Shown: positions 1 through 5,714, numbered from the stretch's first letter. The stretch is 8,169 nt of DNA from Lachnospiraceae bacterium UBA7784 (GCA_002480925.1 DLDA01000040.1:1-8169); one strand, 5' to 3'. Translations and numbers: made by a program. Notes: generated by a model not told the origin, from the sequence alone.

Positions 1-263
1 GACATGTATCCGTAAAAAAACGGTTCGGATGGTGTATACGAGATATTCTCCCTTACCCTGTGATCAAGCTTAGCCCCATCCACTATGATCTGTCCCTCAC
101 TGCTCTTTACCAGTCCTGAAAGCAGCTTCATAAGCGTAGACTTCCCTGATCCATTGGGTCCCAGGAGGGCATATATATGCCCGCCGCCAAGCTCCAGATC
201 CACGTGGTCGACAGCTGTTTTGGTAAGATATTTCTTTGTCAGTCCCTTGCACTCTATCTTCAT
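1..263 (-). CDS. ABC transporter ATP-binding protein (N-terminal part, runs off the left edge)
   Basis: This is the nucleotide-binding subunit of an ABC transporter, which couples ATP hydrolysis at the inner face of the membrane to transport. Only the first 87 residues are present. The translation starts MKIECKGLTKKYLTKTAVD and has a typical A-loop tyrosine at residue 12. A clear Walker A motif, GPNGSGKST, spans residues 35-43. The Q-loop region reads ISYTPSEPFFYGYM at residues 74-87; the usual Gln is not obvious and Glu80 may take its place. The signature motif, Walker B and H-loop lie outside the window. The ATG at 261-263 follows GAAAGGA and begins 12 nt after the stop of the GntR regulator, so the two are almost certainly co-transcribed. 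A YtrA-type regulator directly upstream suggests a YtrB/BcrA-like exporter, as in peptide-antibiotic or cell-envelope stress systems. That substrate assignment is inferred from context only. Confidence 0.93.
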   Translation of the reverse strand, partial: MKIECKGLTKKYLTKTAVDHVDLELGGGHIYALLGPNGSGKSTLMKLLSGLVKSSEGQIIVDGAKLDHRVRENISYTPSEPFFYGYM

Positions 264-275
264 CTGTATTCCTTT

Positions 276-629
276 CTAATTGTCCCTGATAAACTCCTCT
301 ACCAGTGCTATGATCTCCTGATCCGAGAGTCCCATTCCTCTCATACTCTCCACAAATTCTGCCGCTGCCTTCTCTATCCTCTCGTGCCGCAGATCATCCA
401 CATCTCCTTCAGCGACGAAGGTACCTATGCCTCGCCTGGTAAAGGCTATTCCTCTTCTCTCCAGCTCCGCATAAACCCTGGACGCCGTATTCGGATTGAT
501 AGTATATTCTACTGCCAGCTCACGGGATGACGGCAGCTTCGATCCCGGCTCTATCTGACCGGCTATTATCCTTGAAGTGATATCCTCCACGACCTGCAGA
601 TAGATCGGCTTATCATTCTCAAAATCCAT
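276..629 (-). CDS. GntR-family transcriptional regulator, YtrA subfamily
   Basis: This is a 117-residue DNA-binding regulator, the usual length for the YtrA subfamily. That subfamily has a GntR winged helix-turn-helix and only a short helical C-terminus instead of a large effector domain. The N-terminal part matches the GntR signature: PIYLQVVEDITSRIIAGQI at residues 8-26, then GSKLPSSRELAVEYTINPNT and ASRVYAELERRG to about residue 60, and the wing FTRRGIGTFVAEG at residues 63-75. Residues 76-117 are charged and helical and probably form the dimerisation tail. The ATG at 627-629 sits 4 nt after AAGGAGG, a strong but slightly close ribosome binding site. The gene comes before an ABC ATPase with a 12-nt gap. 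A large palindrome covers the promoter, so the protein probably represses its own operon until an inducer or envelope stress relieves it. B. subtilis YtrA, which responds to cell-wall antibiotics, is the family model. The inducer here is unknown. Confidence 0.93.
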   Translation of the reverse strand: MDFENDKPIYLQVVEDITSRIIAGQIEPGSKLPSSRELAVEYTINPNTASRVYAELERRGIAFTRRGIGTFVAEGDVDDLRHERIEKAAAEFVESMRGMGLSDQEIIALVEEFIRDN

Positions 630-650
630 TTGGCCTCCTTCTCATTGTAT

Positions 651-676
651 TAGTGCACTATGTACATAGTACACTA
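651..676. promoter_or_regulatory. 26-bp palindromic operator, probable GntR/YtrA binding site
   Basis: This is an inverted repeat of two 13-nt half-sites, TAGTGCACTATGT and ACATAGTACACTA, with a single mismatched pair at the sixth base of each arm. It overlaps the whole -10 hexamer of the regulator's promoter. The outer AGTGCA and TACACT blocks resemble the AGTGTA/TACACT inverted repeat described for B. subtilis YtrA. The left ten bases are a smaller palindrome (TAGTGCACTA), and a near copy (TAGTACACTA) ends the element. Autorepression by the adjacent GntR protein is inferred from position and symmetry. Confidence 0.85.
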
Positions 677-694
677 TGAATATAGTTCTGTCAA
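666..694 (-). promoter_or_regulatory. sigma-A promoter of the GntR-ABC operon
   Basis: On the minus strand a consensus TTGACA (-35, 689-694) is followed by a 17-bp spacer and TACTAT (-10, 666-671). The -10 lies entirely inside the 26-bp palindrome, so a bound repressor would block RNA polymerase. The start codon is about 37 nt downstream of the -10. Confidence 0.8.
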
Positions 695-823
695 TAGCTT
701 TTTCGATCACCACAGCTGGTTTTTATAAAGCAATAAAACCCTGGCAGAACAAACTTTATCCTGCCATAGCCATCCGCTGTACGCCCATATGCTTTTGTTA
801 TATCTTCTGCCATAATGGCTATC

Positions 824-851
824 AAAAAAGAACCCCTTCCGGGGTCCTTTT
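824..851 (-). terminator. Rho-independent terminator of the diguanylate cyclase gene
   Basis: On the minus strand an 11-bp stem (AAAAGGACCCC with GGGGTTCTTTT, one G-T wobble) closes a GGAA loop and ends in a run of six T. It starts only 2 nt after the stop codon of the reading frame that encodes the PAS domain. This placement supports the original gene ending at 854 rather than at the premature stop at 1071. Confidence 0.88.
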
Positions 852-853
852 CT

Positions 854-1103
854 TTAGACGTTAATGGCAAGCTCACCCTTGGTCCTGATGAAGACAAAGA
901 ATACCTCACCATAATTCTCTGTGCTAATAAGTCTTCCTATATCCACTACAGAAAGAATGCTTCCGTCCTTTTTCTTCACCCGGTACTCGACATAGTCATC
1001 ACGATGAAACGGATCATCCCTTCTCTCCAGCATCTGCTGCCAGATGGATGTCTCGACCAGGTCCAGATCATCAGGATGTACAAAGCCTCTGAAGCTTCCC
1101 CCC
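854..1103 (-). pseudogene. Severed C-terminal PAS domain of the diguanylate cyclase, out of frame
   Basis: This frame continues the cyclase directly. After the six-G run it reads GGSFRGFVHPDDLDLVE and then DDYVEYRVKKKDGSILSVVD, which is the second half of a PAS_3-like domain (HPDD helix, then RVKKKDG beta strands), ending at TAA 854-856. The first half of the same PAS domain (GIPGAFMIYCAQGREDILFANNDLINMMGC) is at the end of the in-frame cyclase. Removing one G from the run at 1098-1103 gives one continuous protein of 594 residues. There is no ribosome binding site or independent start for this piece, so it is part of the upstream gene. It has either been lost by mutation, is made only after slippage, or reflects a base-calling error. 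Confidence 0.8.
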
Positions 1104-2639
1104 TGTAAGAGAAATAAATTCATCCAGATCCCTGCATCCCATCATATTTATCAGGTCGTTATTTGCAAAAAGGATATCCTCACGGCCCTGCGCACAATAT
1201 ATCATAAAGGCTCCAGGTATACCCTCTGCAAGTGTCTTGAACGAGAAGCCAAGCTGTGTGCGCTTGATATCTGCCATAGAGCTATCGAACCTCACGCATC
1301 TGTGCTTGCCTGCCAGCTTGGCGGAATAGAGAGCCTCATCAGCATAGTTGATGAGCTTTTTTAGATCGTCAGTCTGACCAGGATAATCAGCATATCCCGC
1401 AGATATGGTATAGCTGTATTTCTTGTTCTCGAAAAAGAAGGTCTGATCCTTTCCAACAGCCTCCCTTATAAGTCTCTCACTTTCATCAGGGCTCTTACCT
1501 ATTATCATTACGCAGAACTCGTCTCCGCCGGTACGTCCGATTATAGACGTTTTCGGAAACGCTGCGATCAGATTATTTGCCAGATTCACAAGGGCAGCGT
1601 CACCAGTCACATGCCCATAGAGGTCGTTTATCTGCTTGAAATCATCGAGATCGATAAAAACAGCCGTCACCATCTTATCTTTATCCCTGCTCATTTCCTT
1701 CGTCAAGGTCTCTATGAAGCCTCTGCGGCTTAACAGTCCGGTCAGCTCATCTGTCGTAGCCGCCCTCACAAGCTCCTTATGCTGCTTTTTCGTACGCAGC
1801 AGCAGATATGTGATCACAGTTGAAAAGATCACATAAAACAGGCCTGAGAGCAAGACGGTAAGAAGTCTGGCAGAGCTCCATCCTCCCACCCTTTCCACAT
1901 TAAGAGTCCAGGTGCAGCCTCCGGCCTGAAACTTAGCACTGACAGGATTGACAAGCTTTACATTATCACCTGTGGATGAGGCTACTCTTACGCTTTTCAA
2001 AGAAATAGGCGAATATGTCGTATCCAGACAATAGTCATAGCCGAACGATCCCAGCGCACCCAGCGTCTTGTCAAATATATCCGGGACCTTTATTATCACT
2101 ATCGAAAGTCCCCAGTACTTCCTTGTCCCATCCTTCTGTCTGATATATATAGGATTCCTGACAGCAATGCCGTAGCCTCCCTGCTTCAGCTCAAATGGAC
2201 CCTGCATTGAGACCTTTCTGTTCCTGATGCTGTAACTTACGATCTCCCTGCGTCCCTTATCAGCCATAAGGTCTATCTTACCGTCCTCATTGCCCTTCAG
2301 AGGATATATATACTCTACCTTTGAATCAGGAGCCAGCTGTATGCTCGATATATAATCCTCCATCTCATGAGACGCCACAGCCTCAAAATTATTTACCTTA
2401 CCATTAGAAGCTATGACCGTATCCTCCACTGCATCAGTGATATTATGTCCATTCTCGAAATCGTTCCTAAGCTCCTCTGCATACACCTTTGCATTGAGCC
2501 TTGCTTTTTCCTTCTGCTGCGCAATATCTATCTTATATGACATAACTGCCTGTATGATCACACCCGACGACATGATCAGACAGACTAACGTCACACATAT
2601 TCTCTGCCTAAGATCTAACTTCAAATTCTTCATAAGCAT
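1071..2639 (-). CDS. Membrane diguanylate cyclase with CHASE sensor, GGDEF and (frameshifted) PAS domains
   Basis: This protein makes cyclic di-GMP from two GTP in response to an extracellular signal. As read it has 522 residues. There is a transmembrane segment at about 14-34. An extracytoplasmic CHASE domain follows, recognised from QLAPDSKVEYIYPLKGNEDG (101-120), then QGPFELKQGG (146-155) and a KYWGLSIVI strand (174-182). A second transmembrane segment lies at about 257-282. The GGDEF domain has the metal- and substrate-binding run IDLDDFKQINDLYGH (329-343), where D330 is the likely metal ligand, and an intact GGDEF at 371-375. The inhibitory RxxD site expected just before it is replaced by PKTS, so product feedback is probably absent. 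A PAS domain starts near 467 but is cut at 522 by a frameshift in a G6 run (1098-1103). GAGAG sits 6 nt before a second ATG at 2631-2633, which is a better start than the ATG at 2637-2639. The catalytic domain is complete, so even the truncated form could be active. Confidence 0.9.
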   Translation of the reverse strand: MLMKNLKLDLRQRICVTLVCLIMSSGVIIQAVMSYKIDIAQQKEKARLNAKVYAEELRNDFENGHNITDAVEDTVIASNGKVNNFEAVASHEMEDYISSIQLAPDSKVEYIYPLKGNEDGKIDLMADKGRREIVSYSIRNRKVSMQGPFELKQGGYGIAVRNPIYIRQKDGTRKYWGLSIVIIKVPDIFDKTLGALGSFGYDYCLDTTYSPISLKSVRVASSTGDNVKLVNPVSAKFQAGGCTWTLNVERVGGWSSARLLTVLLSGLFYVIFSTVITYLLLRTKKQHKELVRAATTDELTGLLSRRGFIETLTKEMSRDKDKMVTAVFIDLDDFKQINDLYGHVTGDAALVNLANNLIAAFPKTSIIGRTGGDEFCVMIIGKSPDESERLIREAVGKDQTFFFENKKYSYTISAGYADYPGQTDDLKKLINYADEALYSAKLAGKHRCVRFDSSMADIKRTQLGFSFKTLAEGIPGAFMIYCAQGREDILFANNDLINMMGCRDLDEFISLTGGKLQRLCTS

Positions 2640-2675
2640 CTCTCAGATAAAAAGACACAGGCATATTTTCAGCCG

Positions 2676-2810
2676 TCAGTATTTCCTGTACTTCTCCGGC
2701 ACCTTATATCCATAGTAAACGAGTTTCTCAACATAGAATGGATTCTTCATCCGTTCAAGCGATTCATACAGATACCTCTTATGCTCCTCATCATATACCT
2801 CCATTTTCAT
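2676..2810 (-). CDS. Possible 44-residue ORF, likely remnant of a decayed gene
   Basis: I do not recognise this protein. The frame encodes a charged, tyrosine-rich peptide (MKMEVYDEEHKRYLYESLER, then MKNPFYVEKLVYYGYKVPE) that looks like real protein sequence. The open frame continues 14 codons upstream of the ATG with SQSYARFWRFHAAR before a stop, which suggests a missing N-terminus. The ATG at 2808-2810 has no ribosome binding site, and it overlaps the TGA of the preceding tiny ORF as ATGA. A candidate promoter for the cyclase lies inside it. It could be a translationally coupled small protein, the C-terminal end of a broken gene, or non-coding. Confidence 0.28.
   Translation of the reverse strand: MKMEVYDEEHKRYLYESLERMKNPFYVEKLVYYGYKVPEKYRKY
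2703..2731 (-). promoter_or_regulatory. Candidate sigma-A promoter of the diguanylate cyclase gene
   Basis: On the minus strand TTGAGA (2726-2731) and TATAAG (2703-2708) are separated by 17 bp, each one base from consensus. They lie about 64-70 nt upstream of the cyclase start. The element sits inside the small ORF at 2676-2810, which argues that this ORF may be a relic. Confidence 0.5.
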
Positions 2811-2938
2811 TCGGGCAGCATGGAACCGCCAGAACCGGGCATATGACTGCGATCACTATAAGCTTCCCCTTTATTTTCCCGTACTGGAATGTATACCAGA
2901 TCGCAAGACAATCCAGGGCACCCACCCCCCTGCTTCAT
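2807..2938 (-). CDS. Possible 43-residue ORF directly after the Dabb gene
   Basis: No family is recognised. The ATG at 2936-2938 starts 1 nt after the Dabb-protein stop (TAAGATG) and has GAGG 6 nt upstream, inside the end of that gene, so it could be translationally coupled. The product begins MKQGGGCPGLSCDLVYIPVR and ends GSGGSMLPE, and its TGA overlaps the next ATG. A one-base insertion near 2846-2855 would join it to the tyrosine-rich frame that follows, giving a single protein of roughly 87 residues. I therefore suspect the two ORFs are halves of one frameshifted gene. The minus strand also shows a six-G run here, another place where an indel could arise. Confidence 0.2.
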   Translation of the reverse strand: MKQGGGCPGLSCDLVYIPVRENKGEAYSDRSHMPGSGGSMLPE

Positions 2939-2939
2939 C

Positions 2940-3242
2940 TTAAACCTCGTAATCAATACATACTCTGGACTTGACATTTGGTGCGATAAGGCTGTCCTTT
3001 ACCCTCACATGCAGCGGATTTACCGCATAGGCCTCCAGAGCTTTCTGATCTGACAGAGTGCATTCAAGCATCAGATCCGCATTCGACGACGGCAGGCACT
3101 TATCCTGCACATGGATCTCCACAAGTCCATCTATCCTTCCTGCCAGATCCTCAAGTCCCTTCTTTATCTCCGACCTTATCTGACTCTTCTGCTGATCTGA
3201 CAGCTCATCCTTTAGCTGCCAGAGAATTATATGCTTTACCAT
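2940..3242 (-). CDS. Dabb (stress-responsive alpha/beta barrel) domain protein
   Basis: This is a small, soluble, 100-residue protein of the Dabb family, a ferredoxin-like fold that usually forms dimers. Family members have varied or unknown roles, and some are induced by stress. The family signature is clear from end to end: MVKHIILWQLKDE at the N-terminus, an amphipathic helix (QQKSQIRSEIKKGLEDLAG, 17-35), the strand GLVEIHVQ, the PSSNADLMLECTL strand (51-63), the helix DQKALEAYAVNPLHVRVKD (65-83) and the closing strand SRVCIDYEV (92-100). The length is standard. The ATG at 3240-3242 has GGAGAAGCC just before it, a good ribosome binding site. No terminator is visible after its stop, so transcription may continue through the tiny ORFs towards the cyclase gene. 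The substrate or partner is not predictable. Confidence 0.93.
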   Translation of the reverse strand: MVKHIILWQLKDELSDQQKSQIRSEIKKGLEDLAGRIDGLVEIHVQDKCLPSSNADLMLECTLSDQKALEAYAVNPLHVRVKDSLIAPNVKSRVCIDYEV

Positions 3243-3277
3243 GGCTTCTCCTTTTTCTTCTTCACTTTTTTCATATT

Positions 3278-3307
3278 ATTCTATCATAATTTTTGGAATG
3301 GTTACAA
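3278..3307 (-). promoter_or_regulatory. Candidate promoter of the Dabb gene
   Basis: On the minus strand TTGTAA (3302-3307), an 18-bp spacer and TAGAAT (3278-3283) precede the Dabb start codon by about 35 nt. The match to consensus is moderate. It sits back to back with a stronger plus-strand promoter-like element at 3315-3342. Confidence 0.4.
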
Positions 3308-3314
3308 GGATTAT

Positions 3315-3342
3315 TTGACAAGTCAATCCCCTTGTGTACAAT
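3315..3342 (+). promoter_or_regulatory. Orphan plus-strand promoter-like element between the Dabb and gpx genes
   Basis: On the plus strand a perfect TTGACA (3315-3320) is followed by a 16-bp spacer and TACAAT (3337-3342). This is the same arrangement as the gpx promoter on the other strand. No plus-strand gene follows; the best frame is a 23-codon ORF at about 3372 without a good ribosome binding site. A transcript would run through about 100 nt into the perfect hairpin at 3424-3450 and, if not stopped, antisense to gpx. It could drive a small RNA or be fortuitous. Confidence 0.45.
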
Positions 3343-3423
3343 AGGATCGGAAGGCTGTCGCAGGCAGAGAATGGACTGCTTTTTGGCTTTAAATCTACCA
3401 AGCTTCATTCTGATAATAAATAA

Positions 3424-3450
3424 AGACCCGGTCAGAGGCTGACCGGGTCT
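3424..3450 (-). terminator. Terminator downstream of the glutathione peroxidase gene
   Basis: A perfect 12-bp inverted repeat (AGACCCGGTCAG with CTGACCGGGTCT) surrounds a 3-nt loop. On the minus strand it is followed by TTTATTTATTA, and it lies 12 nt after the gpx stop codon. On the plus strand the hairpin is followed by AAAGGAGG, so it would be a weak terminator in that direction. Confidence 0.85.
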
Positions 3451-3462
3451 AAAGGAGGATCA

Positions 3463-4035
3463 TCAATTCTCACAAGAAGGATTGCTTCTGTTACAAGCAG
3501 CTTCTACCTCTTCTCTGACAAGCTTCATATCCTCGGTAGGCTCGAAGCGTCTTAAGACATTTCCGTCACGATCAACGAGAAACTTCGTGAAATTCCATCT
3601 GATATATGCCTTTTCACCGAATTTCTTATTGTTCACTTCGGAGAATTTATTAAGAGCCGCGTTCTTTATCCCCTTTCCAAAGCCCTTGAAAGGTTTTTCT
3701 TCAGACAGATAGACAAAGAGCGGAGCTGCATTATCACCGTTCACATCGATCTTCTCAAACTGCGGGAAGGTCGTTCCATACTTCAGCGTGCAGAATTCAT
3801 GGATCTCATCTCCGCTGCCAGGGGCCTGGTCCGCGAACTGGTTGCAAGGGAAATCAAGTATCTCAAAGCCCCTGTCCTTAAGATCCTCATACATCTCCTC
3901 GAGCGGCTTGTAATGAGGTGTAAATCCGCATCCGGTAGCAGTGTTTACTATCAGAAGGACCTTACCTCTGTATTCCGAAAGACTTACGTCATTGCCATTT
4001 CTGTCCTTTACTGTAAAGTCATATACTGTAGCCAT
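3463..4035 (-). CDS. gpx: Glutathione peroxidase-family thiol peroxidase (Cys type)
   Basis: This 190-residue cytoplasmic peroxidase reduces hydrogen peroxide or organic hydroperoxides. Bacterial members generally use thioredoxin rather than glutathione. The fold is complete. The peroxidatic Cys36 lies in NTATGCGFTPHY (31-42) and is Cys rather than selenocysteine. FPCNQFADQAPGSGDEI follows at 62-78, and Q70 is the probable catalytic Gln by alignment to the GPx4 tetrad. WNFTKFLVDRDG at 147-158 supplies the catalytic Trp147 and Asn148. Cys82 in EFCTLKYGTTFPQF is at the position of the resolving Cys in thioredoxin-dependent members, supporting a two-Cys mechanism. The C-terminal tail NRSNPSCEN is variable in the family. 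The ATG at 4033-4035 follows AAAGGAG by 8 nt. The gene has its own strong promoter and terminator, so it is probably transcribed alone. I saw no PerR-box-like palindrome upstream, so its oxidative-stress control is unclear. Confidence 0.96.
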   Translation of the reverse strand: MATVYDFTVKDRNGNDVSLSEYRGKVLLIVNTATGCGFTPHYKPLEEMYEDLKDRGFEILDFPCNQFADQAPGSGDEIHEFCTLKYGTTFPQFEKIDVNGDNAAPLFVYLSEEKPFKGFGKGIKNAALNKFSEVNNKKFGEKAYIRWNFTKFLVDRDGNVLRRFEPTEDMKLVREEVEAACNRSNPSCEN

Positions 4036-4085
4036 ATATTTCTTCTCCTTTAAGACCGATACTTATTTACATCGTGTACTTTTTA

Positions 4086-4113
4086 ATTGTATCAAATCTA
4101 TTTGGAATGTCAA
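4086..4113 (-). promoter_or_regulatory. sigma-A promoter of the gpx gene
   Basis: On the minus strand a consensus TTGACA (4108-4113), a 16-bp spacer and TACAAT (4086-4091) are followed by the AAAGGAG ribosome binding site at 4044-4050. The element begins just after the stop codon of the flavin reductase-like gene, and no terminator is visible between the two genes, so some readthrough is possible. Confidence 0.75.
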
Positions 4114-4131
4114 GTAGAATAATGCTCATTT

Positions 4132-4707
4132 TTATCTCTTATCCCTCGATCTTTTTTTCACTGCGAAGCCGAATTTCCCTATCCTTTTCCCCAGGGAAAA
4201 ATAAGTCCCGTGCGAGTATACGATCGGATGAGCTGCTTCAAGCCTGAAGGCACCGTTTAGATCTATTAAATCTGCATCGGCATGGACAGAGAGAACCCGT
4301 GCCATCATACATACATGGCTTCCAAGCTCTTTTTCCTCTGTGATACGGCACTCTATATTGACCGGGCTTTCTGCTACAAGAGATACCGGGATTTCCTTTG
4401 CCTCCTCTTTTGTGAGATGACATTCCTTCCATTTATCATGGGACGAGCCGCTGACCACACCGCAATAGTCGGTCGCTCTAGCAAGCTTTTCTGTGGTCAG
4501 ATTTATAGCGAAAACCCCGGTCTGATGGAGAGCCTTATAGGAAAACCTGCTTTTTCTTACAGAAATGTAGACCATAGGAGGATTTGTGCAGATGGTGCCG
4601 GTCCAGGCCACAGTGAAAAGATTGTCCTTCCCATCGACTCCCCTCGTCGATACCAGTACAGCGGGGATGGGATAGAGCATATTTCCCGGTTTCCAGATCT
4701 CTTTCAT
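4132..4707 (-). CDS. Flavin reductase-like, FMN-binding split-barrel protein
   Basis: This 191-residue protein belongs to the flavin reductase-like/flavoredoxin family, which binds FMN in a split barrel and carries out NAD(P)H-dependent flavin reduction or electron transfer in the cytoplasm. The evidence is the family pattern WKPGNMLYPIPAVLVSTRG (5-23), DNLFTVAWTGTICTNPPMVYISVR (28-51), then SRFSYKALHQTGVFAINLTT (53-72) and the DYCGVVSGSSHDKW stretch (80-93) typical of anaerobe members. SHGTYFSLGKRIGKFGF (165-181) is the usual C-terminal region. I chose the ATG at 4705-4707 because GAAAGG lies 8 nt upstream. An in-frame TTG at 4734 would add nine residues but has no ribosome binding site. A good promoter lies upstream. 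The physiological electron acceptor cannot be told; some relatives act in the oxidative-stress response of anaerobes, which would fit the neighbouring peroxidase. Confidence 0.92.
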   Translation of the reverse strand: MKEIWKPGNMLYPIPAVLVSTRGVDGKDNLFTVAWTGTICTNPPMVYISVRKSRFSYKALHQTGVFAINLTTEKLARATDYCGVVSGSSHDKWKECHLTKEEAKEIPVSLVAESPVNIECRITEEKELGSHVCMMARVLSVHADADLIDLNGAFRLEAAHPIVYSHGTYFSLGKRIGKFGFAVKKRSRDKR

Positions 4708-4742
4708 AGCTATTACCTTTCTTTTATTGAACAATTTCCATC

Positions 4743-4771
4743 ATTATATATATAATCGGCTATAAACTCAA
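4743..4771 (-). promoter_or_regulatory. sigma-A promoter of the flavin reductase-like gene
   Basis: On the minus strand TTGAGT (4766-4771), a 17-bp spacer and a perfect TATAAT (4743-4748) lie about 36 nt before the ATG. The spacer ends in an alternating TATATA run. Confidence 0.75.
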
Positions 4772-4841
4772 TCGTCAGGACATTTTACAAAGGCCCTTAT
4801 GTCGCAATATCCGCCCTAATACTGAAACGATCCGGACATTA

Positions 4842-4873
4842 AAAAAGCTGTCGTCTTTTGACGACAGCTTTTT
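4842..4873 (-). terminator. Symmetric, probably bidirectional terminator after the AIM24-family gene
   Basis: A 14-bp perfect inverted repeat (AAAAAGCTGTCGTC, loop TTTT, GACGACAGCTTTTT on the plus strand) has A and T flanks on both sides, so it can act in either direction. It lies 85 nt downstream of the AIM24 stop. The intervening 84 nt hold nothing I recognise apart from a short GTGATATCAC palindrome at 4880-4889. Confidence 0.9.
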
Positions 4874-4957
4874 ATTCCGTGATATCACCGGTATCTGCAG
4901 TATCTATCACCAGGAGAAAGTGTCCACATTGCGTCCAGGGTAATCCCCTTTCACATA

Positions 4958-5638
4958 TCAGTTTCCCTTCGGTATATATTTTGACAGGCTATCTGCCAGA
5001 CTTCTGAGATTTCTGGTCTGGATAATGACCTCTCCACTGCCGCTGAACCTGTTGACTAAGCCCTCCCCGGTCATGAATCCAAACATGCCTGAGGCGATCT
5101 CTATCCTGTAGTCAAGACTTGCATCCCAGGCGACCACCTGCTCATTGTCCACGGTGATCGGATGATCCGGTGTGACCTCAAGGGTAATCAGACTCCCGAA
5201 TGCATTCACAAGCAAATCCCCCTGGCCTATGGTCTCCATCACGAAAAGACCTCCGGTCCCTCCAAAGAAGGCATGTGAAAGCTTCTGTGTCACTATGTTG
5301 TAATTCACAGAGCTGGCACAGGCAAGAAAAGCACCGGTGTTAAGCCTGTACTGCCTGCTGCCGACAGTAAGCTTCTTTATCTCGCCTGGAATAGCAGGCG
5401 CAATACCCAGTACAGCACCATCCTGCACGGCGCATGCATTTGTGATAAACATGCTCTCACCGCCGGCGATGCTTCTCCCAATAGCCCCAAGAAGCCCGCC
5501 TCTGGAATTAAGCTTCCCCTGAAGCTCAATCCCGTTCATATAGGCCATCGATCCTCTCTCGATCAGAAGTCCCTCGCCCCTGTCCATACGAAACTCTACA
5601 AGCGGACAGTCGTTGTCCCCGATAATCTGATAATTCAT
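4958..5638 (-). CDS. AIM24 family protein (TIGR00266-like)
   Basis: This 226-residue protein is of the AIM24/TIGR00266 family, a beta-rich fold found in many bacteria and, as mitochondrial Aim24, in yeast. The bacterial function is not established. Family features are the N-terminal YQIIGDNDCPLVEFRMDRGE (3-22), ERGSMAYMNG (27-36), a Gly-rich segment with RGGLLGAIGRSIAGGESMF (46-64), GTGGLFVMETIGQGDLLVNAFG (127-148) and the conserved GEGLVNRFSGSGEVIIQTRN (191-210). Length is typical, and there is no signal peptide or membrane segment. The ATG at 5636-5638 has GAGAGGA about 11 nt upstream, a longer spacing than usual, but no other in-frame start fits. It is flanked by its own terminator and a candidate promoter, so it looks monocistronic. 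No neighbour gives a clear functional hint. Confidence 0.93.
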   Translation of the reverse strand: MNYQIIGDNDCPLVEFRMDRGEGLLIERGSMAYMNGIELQGKLNSRGGLLGAIGRSIAGGESMFITNACAVQDGAVLGIAPAIPGEIKKLTVGSRQYRLNTGAFLACASSVNYNIVTQKLSHAFFGGTGGLFVMETIGQGDLLVNAFGSLITLEVTPDHPITVDNEQVVAWDASLDYRIEIASGMFGFMTGEGLVNRFSGSGEVIIQTRNLRSLADSLSKYIPKGN

Positions 5639-5685
5639 TGCGATACATTTCCTCTCTTAATATAAATTACTCAGTTGCTTTCATT

Positions 5686-5714
5686 ATTATACTAAAAACA
5701 GCAGAGAATAAAAA
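5686..5714 (-). promoter_or_regulatory. Candidate promoter of the AIM24-family gene
   Basis: On the minus strand a perfect TATAAT (5686-5691) lies about 48 nt before the start codon. Seventeen bases upstream is a poor -35 (TTTTTA, 5709-5714) in a T-rich tract, so the -35 assignment is weak. Confidence 0.45.

Noticed and set aside
3372..3443. 23-codon plus-strand ORF (MDCFLALNLPSFILIINKD...) after the orphan promoter
   Set aside because: It has a poor ribosome binding site and runs into the terminator hairpin; I regard the transcript, if real, as non-coding.
4282..4755. Plus-strand open frame of 157 codons opposite the flavin reductase-like gene
   Set aside because: It is the mirror of a well-conserved minus-strand gene, with no ribosome binding site and no recognisable motif.
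4880..4889. GTGATATCAC palindrome between the AIM24 stop and its terminator
   Set aside because: It is only 10 bp, not near a promoter, and expected by chance at this scale.
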